Shown in pieces: positions 35,385 through 43,922 of a DNA stretch of 64,000 nucleotides. Position 1 is the first letter of the stretch; each line of letters begins with the position of its first letter. The notes beneath the pieces were generated by a model. The model saw only the letters and a list, made by a program, of their open reading frames with translations, searched no databases and was not told where the DNA came from. The stretch is from contig CAVQZG010000007.1 of NCBI GenBank assembly GCA_963718305.1, positions 372,001-436,000 of the forward strand, in the 5' to 3' direction. A program made the translations under genes and the position numbers. The stretch is from RYN-230 sp963718305. GTDB taxonomy: Bacteria; Actinomycetota; Actinomycetes; Streptosporangiales; Streptosporangiaceae.

Positions 35385-35942
35385 ATGTCCACCACCACCG
35401 CTCCCGCGAAGCCCACGACCAACCAGCCCACGGCGGACCAGGAGAACGTAAGCGCCACCCTGACTGTCGCCGCGCCTGCCGCGAGGGTGTTCGCGGTGCT
35501 GGCGGACCCGGCGACCCATGCTGCGATCGATGGCACCGGCTGGGTTCAGGAAGCTGTCGACCGGGCGCCGCTGACCGAGGCGGGGCAGATTTTCCGGATG
35601 GACATGTATCACCCTGGCCATCCAAACGGTGACTACCAGGTGGTCAACAAGGTCCAGGTGCTCGGCCCGCCGTGCGCCATTGCCTGGCTGACGGGGATGG
35701 AGAAGGACGACGGTCACCTGGAGTTCGGCGGCTGGATCTGGCGTTACGACCTGGCACCGCTCGGTCCGTCCGAGACCGAGGTCACGCTCACCTACGACTG
35801 GTCGGCCGTGCCGCAATTCATCCGCGAGCGCGGCATCCAGTTCCCGCCGTTCGGCCCTGAGCATCTCACCAACTCGCTGCACCACCTAGCCGAGCTCGCC
35901 GCACCGACGACCGGCGGTCAGACACCTGACACGCGGCCGTAG
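35385..35942 (+). CDS. SRPBCC (polyketide cyclase/START-like) family protein
   Basis: 185 residues from an ATG with GGAGG at 35373-35377. VSATLTVAAPAARVFAVLADPATHAAIDG (~22-50) is the classic SRPBCC entrance strand-helix, then MDMYHPGHPNGDYQVVNKVQVL and TEVTLTYDWSAVPQFIRE, ending in a long C-terminal helix. SRPBCC proteins form a cavity that binds lipids or polyketides or serves in stress responses. No catalytic residue is evident. It precedes a DHFR-like gene by about 100 nt on the same strand, and the two may be co-transcribed. Confidence 0.8.
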   Translation: MSTTTAPAKPTTNQPTADQENVSATLTVAAPAARVFAVLADPATHAAIDGTGWVQEAVDRAPLTEAGQIFRMDMYHPGHPNGDYQVVNKVQVLGPPCAIAWLTGMEKDDGHLEFGGWIWRYDLAPLGPSETEVTLTYDWSAVPQFIRERGIQFPPFGPEHLTNSLHHLAELAAPTTGGQTPDTRP

Positions 35943-36039
35943 GAGGAATAGCCGGGCTCCAGGAGTCCCACGGCGATGCGTTTCGCCGTGGTTTCCCGTC
36001 TGTATCCACACCCGATGAACCGTATTCGAGGAGAGCATC

Positions 36040-36618
36040 ATGACCGCTACCTACACCTTCGACGTCTTTTCCAGCCTCGACGGCTACGGCTCCCACCACG
36101 GCAACTGGGGCGGCTACTGGGGCAGGCAAGGCCCCGGGCTACTCGACCGCCGCCTCGCCTTGTACGGCGAGAAGCAGCGGATGGTCTTCGGGGCCAGCAC
36201 CTACCGGCAATTCGCGCAGATGCTGGCCCCGGGCACCGGGCAGCCCGACGTGGGTGACCCCTGGGTCACCCGGATGAGGAGCCTGCCGGCCACGGTGGTG
36301 TCGACCACCCTGGAAGGACCCCTCAACTGGCCGGACACGACCGTTGTGCGCGGTGACGCCGTCGACGTCATCGCCCGGCTCAAGGAAGAGTCCGGGGTAC
36401 CGTTGCGCTCGCACGGCAGCCTGTCGATGAACCGGGCGCTGATGGCCGCCGGCCTGGTCGACCGCGTCCAGGTGACGCTGTTCCCCGTGATCACCGGCCA
36501 GACCGGGCAGGACCCGATCTTCGCCGGGGCGGCCGACTTCGACCTCGAGCTGATCGAGAGCCAGACGCTCGACGGCAACATCCAAGAGCTCCTCTACCGG
36601 CCCACCCTGCACGTCTGA
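36040..36618 (+). CDS. Dihydrofolate reductase/RibD C-terminal family protein
   Basis: 192 residues with the DHFR-fold pattern: FDVFSSLDGYGSHHG at the start, RMVFGASTYRQFAQML (~50), VTRMRSLPATVVSTTLEGPLNWPDTTVVRGDA and LRSHGSLSMNRALMAAGLVDRVQVTLFPVITGQTG (the GS..L..aLl..gLvDe motif, ~128). Such YyaP/YwjB-like reductases bind NADPH, but their substrates are mostly unknown. True chromosomal folA is not implied. It starts after a GAGGAG site in line with the SRPBCC gene. Confidence 0.82.
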   Translation: MTATYTFDVFSSLDGYGSHHGNWGGYWGRQGPGLLDRRLALYGEKQRMVFGASTYRQFAQMLAPGTGQPDVGDPWVTRMRSLPATVVSTTLEGPLNWPDTTVVRGDAVDVIARLKEESGVPLRSHGSLSMNRALMAAGLVDRVQVTLFPVITGQTGQDPIFAGAADFDLELIESQTLDGNIQELLYRPTLHV

Positions 36619-36633
36619 GGGCCGGGCGGGTGG

Positions 36634-37122
36634 TTAGGCCGATGAACACCCGGGTCGGTGGCCTTCGGTGGTGACGGCGCCGCACTCGGGGCAGACCAGA
36701 TGGGCGTAGCAGGCGGCCTCGCCGCCTTCGGCGGACCCGCCGAGTTCGGCCGCCTCACCGGGAGTCTGCTGCCGGAGCAGTTGGGCGAGGACCACGGCCT
36801 CGCTGTGGCCGACATCCCGGGTGGCGGTGAGCAGCGTGACGGGACCCGCAGCCGTCAGGGCGGCCAGGTGATCCAGTGCGGCCCGAGACGTGCCCTCCGC
36901 CAGCTCGGCCGTGTAGCGCCGGCGGAACTCGCCGAATTTCTCCGGGTCATGCCCGTACCAGGTGCGAAGTTCCGTGGACGGCGCCACGTCCTTGGCCCAT
37001 TCGTCGAACCGGGCCGCGTCTTTCCGGAGCCCGCGCGGCCAGAGCCGGTCAACCAGCACGCGCGTTCCGTCCTGGGGTTCAGGCTCCTCGTACACCCGGC
37101 GGACCCGGACGTCTGGCTGCAT
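36634..37122 (-). CDS. DUF488 protein with C-terminal zinc-ribbon-like tail
   Basis: 162 residues. The first ~118 are DUF488: VRRVYEEPEPQDGTRVLVDRLWPRGLRKDAARFDEWAKDVAPS, WYGHDPEKFGEFRRRY and VTLLTATRDVGHSEAVVL (usually ATKD..H). The extra ~40 residues contain CYAHLVCPECGAVTTEGHRPGC, a likely Zn-binding cysteine/histidine knuckle absent from most DUF488 proteins. DUF488 is of unknown function, with suggested nuclease or regulatory roles. It is convergent with the DHFR-like gene at 16-nt spacing. Confidence 0.8.
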   Translation of the reverse strand: MQPDVRVRRVYEEPEPQDGTRVLVDRLWPRGLRKDAARFDEWAKDVAPSTELRTWYGHDPEKFGEFRRRYTAELAEGTSRAALDHLAALTAAGPVTLLTATRDVGHSEAVVLAQLLRQQTPGEAAELGGSAEGGEAACYAHLVCPECGAVTTEGHRPGCSSA

Positions 37123-37318
37123 CGCTGGACCTCCCCTCGGCGCTTACCTAAGACCATCATGCGACAGGCCTGGCCTGGGTCAGGGTCTCTGGGCTCATCT
37201 GCCATCAAGTGGGCGGGCTACCCGTGCAGGTCGGGTTATGAGGAGTGGTGCAACCTCGACGGCACCGGGAAGGCCCTCGTCTGCGCCCGGAGAGGGGAGC
37301 AGGACAGCTGACCCAGCG

Positions 37319-40171
37319 CTAGAGCCCGCTGAGCCTGGCGCGGATCTGGGCGGCGTCCGGGTGGTTGAGGTCTTCCAGGATCACGAGTGACTCCTCCCAA
37401 TCCGCCCGGGCCCCCTCCAGATCCCCGGCGGCATACCGCGCGTCCCCGAGGTGCCCCAGCGTCTCGGCCGCGCCCCAGTTACCGCTGACCTCGAGATGCA
37501 GGTCGAGCGCCTGCTGGTAGCACTGAATCGCTTCGGCGTGACGCCCGAGATGCTGGTGGGCGTACCCGAGGCTGTCCAGCGCGGCGGCCATCCCATCCTC
37601 GCTGCCGATCTCGCGGGACAGGTCGAGAGACTGCCCGGCGTAGCTGAGCGCTTCCTGATGGTTCCCGAGCATGGCGTGGAACCAGCCGAGCGCGTTGAGG
37701 GCCACGGCCCGGCCGTTCGCGTGGCCGGCGGCGGTGTAGGAATCCAGGGCTTGCTGAGCCTGCTCCAGGGCCTCGCCGGTGCGGCCCTGGCTGTCGAACA
37801 TGATGGCCAGCGCGTTGTGCACGTACGCCTGCCCGGCGTGGTCCCCCAGCTCGGTATGGATGCTCAGGGCCCGGTCCAGATGGGCATAGGCGTCCTCATA
37901 GTTGCCGAGCCTCCCGCTGGCCGAGCCGAATCGCTGGTGGGCCAGGGCCTGGGCCGACCGGTCGCCCAGCCGCTGCGTGGCGGCGAGGGCGCACTGCTCG
38001 ACGGCCACCCAGTCGTGCCAGCGGCCCCGCATCTCCAGGAACCGGAACAGCGCCCACGCGATCTGCCATACCTGGGCATCGAAGCCTGCCTCCAGGGCCC
38101 GCGCGGCGGCGGCCATGAGGACCTGGAGCTCGGCGTCGAACCAGGCCTGGGCCGCCGCGGCATCGCCGATGTCCTCGGGCTCGGCGCCGGGCTCGGGCGG
38201 GGCCAGCGTGATCTGCCTGCGGGTGGGGTGCAACCGCAGCGCGGCGCGGTGCGCGGTACGCAGGTAATGATCGAGCATCCGGCCGGTGGCCGCGCGCCGC
38301 TCGGCCTCGCTGTCGGCCGACTCCGTGAGCTCGGCGGCGTAGGCGCGGAGCAGGTCATGGCTGGAGAACCGGCCGGGGGCGTGCTCGGTCAGCAGGTGCA
38401 CCCGGGTCAGCTCGCCCAGCCCGCGGCGCGCCTCGTCCAGGGGCAGGCCGGCCAGGCTGGCCGCGGCGGCCGCGCTCACATCCGGGCCGGCGTGCAGCCC
38501 GAGCAGCCGGAACAGCCGCGCGGTGGCCGGATCGAGCTGCTGGTAGGACCAGGACAGGACGGCCCGCACGTTCGTGGCCGCGTGCCCGGCGTCCAGCGCG
38601 TCGAGCCGCCCGTGGGCATCGCGCAGATCGGCGGCCAGCGCGGCGAGCGAGAGCCCGGGCTGGCTGGCGGTGCGGGCGGCGGCGATGCTCAGCGCCAGGG
38701 GGAGCCGCGCACACAACTCGATCAGCTCATCCGCGGCCGCGGGGTCGCCGGTGACCCGCTGCGCGCCCAGCCGCCGGGTCAGCAGTTCATGCGCCTCGGC
38801 GTCGGCCAGCACATCCAGGGTGAGCGGGAACGCACCCTCGGCGGCGACCAGGCTGGTGAGCTGGCTGCGGCTGGTCACGATGACCAGGCAGCCGGGGCTG
38901 GCCGGCAGCAGCGGGCGGACCTGATCGACGTCCCGGGCGTTATCCAGCAGGACCAGCATCCGCTGGCCGGCCAGCAGGCTGCGGTACAAGCCCGCCTGCG
39001 CGTCCAGGCCGGCCGGGATCCTGGCCGCGGGCACGGACAGGGCGTCCAGGAACAGCCTGAGGGCCTCCATCGGGGCCATGGGCGGCCCGGCTGGATCGAA
39101 ACCGCGCAGGTTCACGTACAGCTGCCCATCCGGGAACTGCCCGGCGGCCTGATGCGCGAAATGCAGGGCCAGCGTGGTCTTGCCGATCCCGGCCGTCCCG
39201 TGGATGACCGAGATGACCGTCGCCGGGCTCGTCTCGGCCGCCTCGGCGGCCAGCCCGGTGAGCGCTTTGAGCGCGTCCTCCCGGCCGGCGAAATGCCGCG
39301 TCGCCGCGGGCAGGTGCCTGGGCACCACCTGCTGCGCCTTGGCGAGCACCGGGTCGCCGCGGCCTGCCTCAGCCGGGCTGAGCGTCACCGGCGCCGGGTC
39401 GGACGGCAAGCTGTCCGCCGGCGGCAGGAGCTCGCTGTCGGCGGTCAGGATCCGCTGCTGCAGGAGCCGGAGCTCGGGGCTCGGATCGATGCCAAGCTCA
39501 TCGGCCACGACGCGCCGCACGTCCTGGTAGGCGGCGAGGGCGTCGGCCTGCCGGCCGCTGCGGTACAGGCTCAGCATCAGCTGCGCGTGGAATTGCTCCT
39601 GCAAGGGATGAGCCGCGACCAGCTGGCGCAGTTCTGCCACGACCTCACCGTGCCGTCCCAGATGCAGATCGGCGTCGATCCGCGCCACCAGCGCCTGCAG
39701 CCGCTGGTCGTCGAGGGAGGGGACCTCGCGGAGCCGCAGCAGCTGGGACGGCACGTCGGCGAGGGGGTCGCCCCGCCACAACGCGAGCGCGTCGCGCAGC
39801 AGGGCCGCCGCCTGCGCCCAGGCCCCGGCCTGGGCGGCGGCGTGGCCGCGCGCGGCGAGCACGCTGAACTCGCGGACATCGAAGTCGCCGTCGTCGATCT
39901 TGATCAGGTAACCAGGAGGCCGGGTCTCGACCAGGCCGGCGCCGGACGGGCCCAGCGTCGAACGCAGGCGCTGAACGGCACTGTGCAGCGCGCCCCGCGC
40001 CCCGGCCGGGAGCTGGCCTTCCCACAGCGTCTCGCCCAGAGCGTCCAGGCTGACCACCCGCCCGGCGCTCAGCAGCAGCGCCGCCAGCAGGACCCGCTGC
40101 CGGGGTGCCGACACGGATACCTGTCGCGTGCCATCACGGATCAGTAGCGGCCCGAGCAGCCCGAACTCCAC
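37319..40171 (-). CDS. AfsR/SARP-family regulator with BTAD, NB-ARC and TPR domains
   Basis: 950 residues. An OmpR-like winged helix (EFGLLGPLLIRDGTRQV; RVVSLDALGETLWEG; LRSTLG, GYLI) fills 1-95, and the BTAD helical domain ~96-245 (RHGEVVAELRQLVAAHPLQEQ; DVRRVVADELGIDPSPELRLL). The STAND NTPase follows: Walker A VIHGTAGIGKTTLALHFA (~320), Walker B LVLLDNARD (~410) and IVTSRSQL. TPR repeats fill the C-terminus from ~740 (AQALAHQRFGSASGRLGNYEDAYAHLDRAL, and so on). SARPs bind direct heptamer repeats upstream of secondary-metabolite genes; no biosynthetic cluster is visible in this window. The gene is intact and probably a pleiotropic regulator. Confidence 0.9.
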   Translation of the reverse strand: MEFGLLGPLLIRDGTRQVSVSAPRQRVLLAALLLSAGRVVSLDALGETLWEGQLPAGARGALHSAVQRLRSTLGPSGAGLVETRPPGYLIKIDDGDFDVREFSVLAARGHAAAQAGAWAQAAALLRDALALWRGDPLADVPSQLLRLREVPSLDDQRLQALVARIDADLHLGRHGEVVAELRQLVAAHPLQEQFHAQLMLSLYRSGRQADALAAYQDVRRVVADELGIDPSPELRLLQQRILTADSELLPPADSLPSDPAPVTLSPAEAGRGDPVLAKAQQVVPRHLPAATRHFAGREDALKALTGLAAEAAETSPATVISVIHGTAGIGKTTLALHFAHQAAGQFPDGQLYVNLRGFDPAGPPMAPMEALRLFLDALSVPAARIPAGLDAQAGLYRSLLAGQRMLVLLDNARDVDQVRPLLPASPGCLVIVTSRSQLTSLVAAEGAFPLTLDVLADAEAHELLTRRLGAQRVTGDPAAADELIELCARLPLALSIAAARTASQPGLSLAALAADLRDAHGRLDALDAGHAATNVRAVLSWSYQQLDPATARLFRLLGLHAGPDVSAAAAASLAGLPLDEARRGLGELTRVHLLTEHAPGRFSSHDLLRAYAAELTESADSEAERRAATGRMLDHYLRTAHRAALRLHPTRRQITLAPPEPGAEPEDIGDAAAAQAWFDAELQVLMAAAARALEAGFDAQVWQIAWALFRFLEMRGRWHDWVAVEQCALAATQRLGDRSAQALAHQRFGSASGRLGNYEDAYAHLDRALSIHTELGDHAGQAYVHNALAIMFDSQGRTGEALEQAQQALDSYTAAGHANGRAVALNALGWFHAMLGNHQEALSYAGQSLDLSREIGSEDGMAAALDSLGYAHQHLGRHAEAIQCYQQALDLHLEVSGNWGAAETLGHLGDARYAAGDLEGARADWEESLVILEDLNHPDAAQIRARLSGL

Positions 40172-40409
40172 GGCCCCGCACCTCTTCCCGGCCAGCTGCG
40201 CGCTGTGGTGGCGGCGTCAGCGGATCGGGGTCGGACCGCCGACATGACCGCAGCGTACCGGCGTGGTGAGCCATCGGTGAGCCGTTGGTCCCCAATTAAG
40301 AGCATTTCGTGAGCTTTGGCTGACATTGTGACGATTCCATTCCTGCTCAGCCGGTGAGGTCGGCTGCCGAGGCTTCGCGCCTTCAGCGGATCGGAGGGTT
40401 CGCGCAGCA

Positions 40410-40961
40410 ATGACCGTCCCTGGGATAGACACGCTCAGCGGGCCACCCGCTGCCAGCTCCCGCCGGGCGGTCAGACGTTCCGCCGAGCCCGCGCTCCAGC
40501 CTCATCCAGAACTGCCGTGCACGCACGAATGGCCGCTGCGCAGTTACCGTGAGCTGCGCGCCCTGCCTGCGTCCGTGCGCTCTGCCCGGCTCCAGGCCAG
40601 GAAAGCCCTCCGCGAATGGCGGATGGAAGGCTTCACCGACCCGGTGGAACTGCTGGTCTCGGAGATCACCACCAACGCGGTGCGCGCGTCCGCCATGATC
40701 GCCGATCTGCCGCGGGCGGCCGGGCAGGCCCGGCGGGCGCTGCGGGTGCGATTCTGGCTCACCTCGAACCGGGAGAGCGTCCTGATCCGGGTCTGGGATG
40801 GCGGTCGTTGCCAGCCGGTACGCCAGGACGCGGGGCTGGACGCCGAGGCCGGGCGGGGGCTGCTGCTCGTCGAGACCCTCAGCGCACAATGGGGCTGCTA
40901 CGCGCCGGAAGGCCCGGACGGCCTGGGCGGCAAGATCGTCTGGGCCCTCTGCGCTGAGTAA
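40410..40961 (+). CDS. ATP-binding protein, RsbW-like anti-sigma/histidine-kinase ATPase fold
   Basis: 183 residues. After a ~45-residue N-terminal extension come the HATPase_c-type motifs: LPASVRSARLQARKALREW, the N-box LLVSEITTNAVRASAM (~residue 85), IRVWDGGRCQPV (the D-x-G-like segment) and EAGRGLLLVETLSAQWGCY (G2 box). This is the family of short RsbW/SpoIIAB-like ATPases, abundant in streptomycetes, that bind sigma or anti-anti-sigma factors. No sigma gene is adjacent. It is divergent from the SARP gene. Confidence 0.8.
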   Translation: MTVPGIDTLSGPPAASSRRAVRRSAEPALQPHPELPCTHEWPLRSYRELRALPASVRSARLQARKALREWRMEGFTDPVELLVSEITTNAVRASAMIADLPRAAGQARRALRVRFWLTSNRESVLIRVWDGGRCQPVRQDAGLDAEAGRGLLLVETLSAQWGCYAPEGPDGLGGKIVWALCAE

Positions 40962-41019
40962 GGCGCCCCCGGCGCTCGGCCGGCCCTGCGAGCGTCCCGG
41001 CCGATATCGTTGGGGGCCG

Positions 41020-42360
41020 ATGTACCGGCTGCTGTTCACCGTGGTGTTCCGGCGCGTGCCGGCCGAGGCCGCGCACCGGGCCGGGTTCGCGCTGATCCGG
41101 GCCGCGGCGGCCGTGCCCGGGATTTCCTGGCTGCTGCGAGCGTGGCTCGCCCCACGTGATCCGGTGCTGCGAGTTCGCACGCTGGGGCTGGATCTGCCGG
41201 GACCGCTGGGACTGGCGGCGGGATTCGACAAGGACGCCCTGGGCCCGGATGCCCTGGGAGCGCTGGGCTTCGCGTTCATCGAAGTAGGCACCGTGACCGC
41301 CCAACCGCAGCCGGGTCAGCCCCGGCCACGGCTTTTCCGTCTCCCTTACGACCGGGCGCTGATCAACCGGATGGGCTTCAACAACCACGGCGCGGCGGTC
41401 GTGGCGAGCCGGCTGGACTCCCAGACCAGGCGCCAGGTCGTGGGGGTCAACATCGGCAAGACGAAGGCCGTGCCGGAGCAGGAGGCGGCGGCGGACTATG
41501 CCGCCAGCGCCGGCCTGCTGGCCGGGGTCGCTGACTACCTGGTGGTCAACGTCAGCTCACCGAACACCCCGGGGCTGCGCGACCTCCAGGCGACGGCGCA
41601 CTTGCGCTCCATCCTCACCGCGGTCCGCGAGGCGCTGGACGCCGCCACCGCCAGGCGGGTCCCGTCGCTGGTGAAGCGGGTGCCGTTGCTGGTGAAGATC
41701 GCCCCCGACCTGGCCGACGAGGACATCGACGCCCTCGCCGACCTGGCCATGGAACTCGGCGTGGACGGGATCATCGCCACCAACACGACGATCTCCCGCG
41801 ACCATCTGAGCAGCGACCCGGCCCAGGTGGCCGCCGCCGGGGCGGGCGGCCTCTCCGGAGCTCCGCTCAAGCAGCGCGCCCTCGAGGTGCTGCGGCGGGT
41901 GCATGCGCGCACGGGGGATCAGGTCGTGCTGATCGCGTCCGGTGGCATAGAAACCGCCGACGACGCGTGGGAACGCATCACGGCCGGGGCCACCCTGGTG
42001 CAGGCGTACACCGGGTTCGTGTACGGCGGGCCATTCTGGCCCCACCGGATCCACGCCGGGCTGGCCCAGCGCGCCCGTGAGGCGGGCTTCACCTCAATCC
42101 AGCAGGCCATCGGCACGAGCCAGGCGCCGGCGCCGCGGCGCAGCAGCAAGTTAGAACGGCCGGGGCTGATGGTCGTGTGGGGCGCGCCGTCCCCCCGACG
42201 CCTGGCGGTCGCGACTGGCTTCCTCCCAGGTGCAATCGGAGCCCTTGACAACATTCTCTGGCCGATTTACATAGAGGTAACGAACCAGGTTGTTAGCGCT
42301 AACACTCATCGTCGGCGCCCGGCCTGGCATCTGTGGCGTCATCAACCCACTAGCCAGTAG
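41020..42360 (+). CDS. pyrD: Dihydroorotate dehydrogenase (quinone), with unusual C-terminal extension
   Basis: ATG 41020 gives a class 2 DHODH: an N-terminal membrane-association helix pair (YRLLFTVVFRRVPAEAAHRAGF), LPGPLGLAAGFDKDA, IEVGTVTAQPQPGQPRPRLFRL, NRMGFNNHGA, VVGVNIGKTK, the catalytic-Ser strand YLVVNVSSPNTPGLRDLQ, LLVKIAPDL, DGIIATNTT and the FMN phosphate site LIASGGIETADDA. It oxidises dihydroorotate to orotate in pyrimidine synthesis, passing electrons to menaquinone. Family members end near residue ~370-380 (here AGFTSIQQAIG). This frame runs ~65 residues further, through a promoter and LacI operator of the next gene, so the normal stop was probably lost or mis-sequenced. Confidence 0.9.
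   Translation: MYRLLFTVVFRRVPAEAAHRAGFALIRAAAAVPGISWLLRAWLAPRDPVLRVRTLGLDLPGPLGLAAGFDKDALGPDALGALGFAFIEVGTVTAQPQPGQPRPRLFRLPYDRALINRMGFNNHGAAVVASRLDSQTRRQVVGVNIGKTKAVPEQEAAADYAASAGLLAGVADYLVVNVSSPNTPGLRDLQATAHLRSILTAVREALDAATARRVPSLVKRVPLLVKIAPDLADEDIDALADLAMELGVDGIIATNTTISRDHLSSDPAQVAAAGAGGLSGAPLKQRALEVLRRVHARTGDQVVLIASGGIETADDAWERITAGATLVQAYTGFVYGGPFWPHRIHAGLAQRAREAGFTSIQQAIGTSQAPAPRRSSKLERPGLMVVWGAPSPRRLAVATGFLPGAIGALDNILWPIYIEVTNQVVSANTHRRRPAWHLWRHQPTSQ
42245..42273 (+). promoter_or_regulatory. Sigma70-type promoter of the arabinofuranosidase gene
   Basis: TTGACA (42245-42250), a 17-nt spacer and TACATA (42268-42273) match the housekeeping sigma consensus closely. Transcription would begin near 42280, inside the extended 3' part of the pyrD frame. 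Confidence 0.7.
42291..42304. promoter_or_regulatory. LacI-family operator
   Basis: A perfect 14-bp palindrome, TGTTAGCGCTAACA, with the central CG typical of LacI/GalR-family sugar repressors. It lies about 10-25 bp downstream of the predicted start of transcription of the GH54 gene, an ideal position for blocking elongation. Confidence 0.75.
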
Positions 42361-42374
42361 GGAGATTGGTCCAG

Positions 42375-43915
42375 ATGAGACTTCCGGGTCTGAGAACAGC
42401 TCTCGGGTCTGAGGAAAGCCCCGGGTCTGAGAAAAGCACTGTGGTGTATGGCTGACCTCAGCGGCGCTCGTCCTCGCCGCGTTAGCCGCCACGTCTGGCC
42501 CGGCGGGGGCGGCCCAGGTCGCTTCCACCGCCTCCTCTTCCGCGCGGCCGTGCAACATCTACGCCGCCGGGGGCACTCCCTGCGTGGCCGCGTACAGCAC
42601 CGTGCGGGCGTTGTACCGCACCTACCGCGGCCCGCTCTACCAGGTCACGCGGGTGTCAGACGGCACGAGCGCCAACATCGGCCTGCTGAAGGACGGCTAC
42701 GCCGACGCCGCCGCCCAGAACTCCTTCTGTGCCAGCACGGTGTGCACCATCACCAGGATTTACGACCAGAGCGGCCACCACAACGACCTCGGCGTCGGGC
42801 CGATCGGCGGGAACGGCGGGCCGGATGCCGCGGCGATCGCCAACGCGCTGCCGGTGAAGGTCGGCGGCCATTCGGTCTACGGGGTCAACGTCCAGGCGGG
42901 CGTGGGGTACCGCAACGACGTCACGAACGGCGTCGCGACCGGAAGCCAGCCGCAGGGCGCGTACATGGTGACCAGCGGCACGCACGTGGACAGCGTGTGC
43001 TGCTTCGACTTCGGTAACGCCGAGACGTCGGGCACTGACACCGGCAACGGCCACATGGACGCGATCAACTTCGGCACCGAGTGCTGGTTCTCGCCGTGTA
43101 CCGGGTCCGGGCCCTGGGTCCAGGCGGACCTGGAGAACGGCCTGTTCGCCGGCGGCAACGGCTCCGACCCGGCCAATAAGGGCAACTCCAGCGCGTTCGT
43201 CACCGCGATCGTGAATAACAACGGCACCACGTCGTACGCGATCAAGGACGCCAATGCGCAGTCGGGCGGCGTGAATACCGAGTACAGCGGGCCGCTCCCC
43301 AATATCGGCGGGTACACCCCGATGCACCAGGAGGGCGCCGTCATCCTGGGCACCGGCGGCGACAACAGCAACGGATCCGACGGCTCGTTCTTCGAGGGCG
43401 TCATGACCGCCGGTTACCCGTCCGCCGCCACCGACAACGCGGTCCAGGCCAACATCGTCGCGGCCGGCTACCAGCAGGTCAGCAGCGGCTTCCCGGTGAG
43501 CGGCACCGCCTACACCATCACCAACGTCAACAGCGGCAAGCTGGTGCAGCCGAACGGCTGCGGCACCGCCAACGGCACCGGGATCGTGCTGTGGTCCGCC
43601 GGGACCGCCTGCCAGCAGTGGAAGTTCACCAGCGTCGGCAGCGGCCACTTCACCATCACCAACGTCAACAGCGGCACGGTCCTGGACTCGGTGAACTGCG
43701 GGATCTTCGACGGCACCCTGACCGACCTGTGGTCCTCGCTCGGCAACGTCTGCCAGGAATGGGACGTCACCGCGGTGGGCAGCCACTACACCATCAGCAA
43801 CGTCGGCAACGGCATGGTGCTGGACGCGGTGGACTGCGAAACCGCGGACGGGACGGTAGTCCGCCAGTGGGCCCAGCTCGACAACACCTGCCAGCAGTGG
43901 GACATCAAATCCTGA
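42375..43915 (+). CDS. Secreted GH54 alpha-L-arabinofuranosidase with ricin-type domain, N-terminal frameshift
   Basis: The mature part reads RPCNIYAAGGTPCVAAYSTVRALYRTYRGPLYQVTR, TITRIYDQSGHHNDL and GAYMVTSGTHVDSVCCFDFGNAE, with CWFSPCTGSGPWVQADLENGLF: the GH54 catalytic beta-sandwich with its vicinal disulfide (VCCFDF) and conserved Glu/Asp. It is followed (~res 355-510) by three ricin/CBM13-like QxW repeats ending ACQQWKF, VCQEWDV and TCQQWDI. It releases arabinose from arabinan or arabinoxylan outside the cell. ATG 42375 has AGGGAG upstream, but a one-base shift near 42450 separates it from the signal helix LTSAALVLAALAATSGPAGAA. Control is by the LacI box at 42291. Confidence 0.85.
42385..42431 (+). 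repeat. Three spaced copies of cgggtctgag at the 5' end of the GH54 gene
   Basis: The 10-mer occurs at 42385-42394, 42404-42413 and 42422-42431 (spacings 19 and 18), each followed by A-rich bases. It lies just after the putative ATG and may be a slippage product that also explains the disturbed reading frame. Confidence 0.55.
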
Positions 43916-43922
43916 GGAGTCC

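Noticed and set aside
34322..35536. 404-codon minus-strand frame across the DUF885 gene
   Set aside because: Antisense shadow of DUF885; composition is the usual artefact and no domain or start context is seen.
37451..40147. 898-codon plus-strand frame opposite the SARP regulator
   Set aside because: Exact antisense of an intact NB-ARC/TPR gene; no motif, and extreme Gly/Arg/Gln composition.
37319..40171. SARP regulator as a sign of a nearby antibiotic cluster
   Set aside because: No polyketide, NRPS, terpene or similar core biosynthetic gene lies in the 64 kb.
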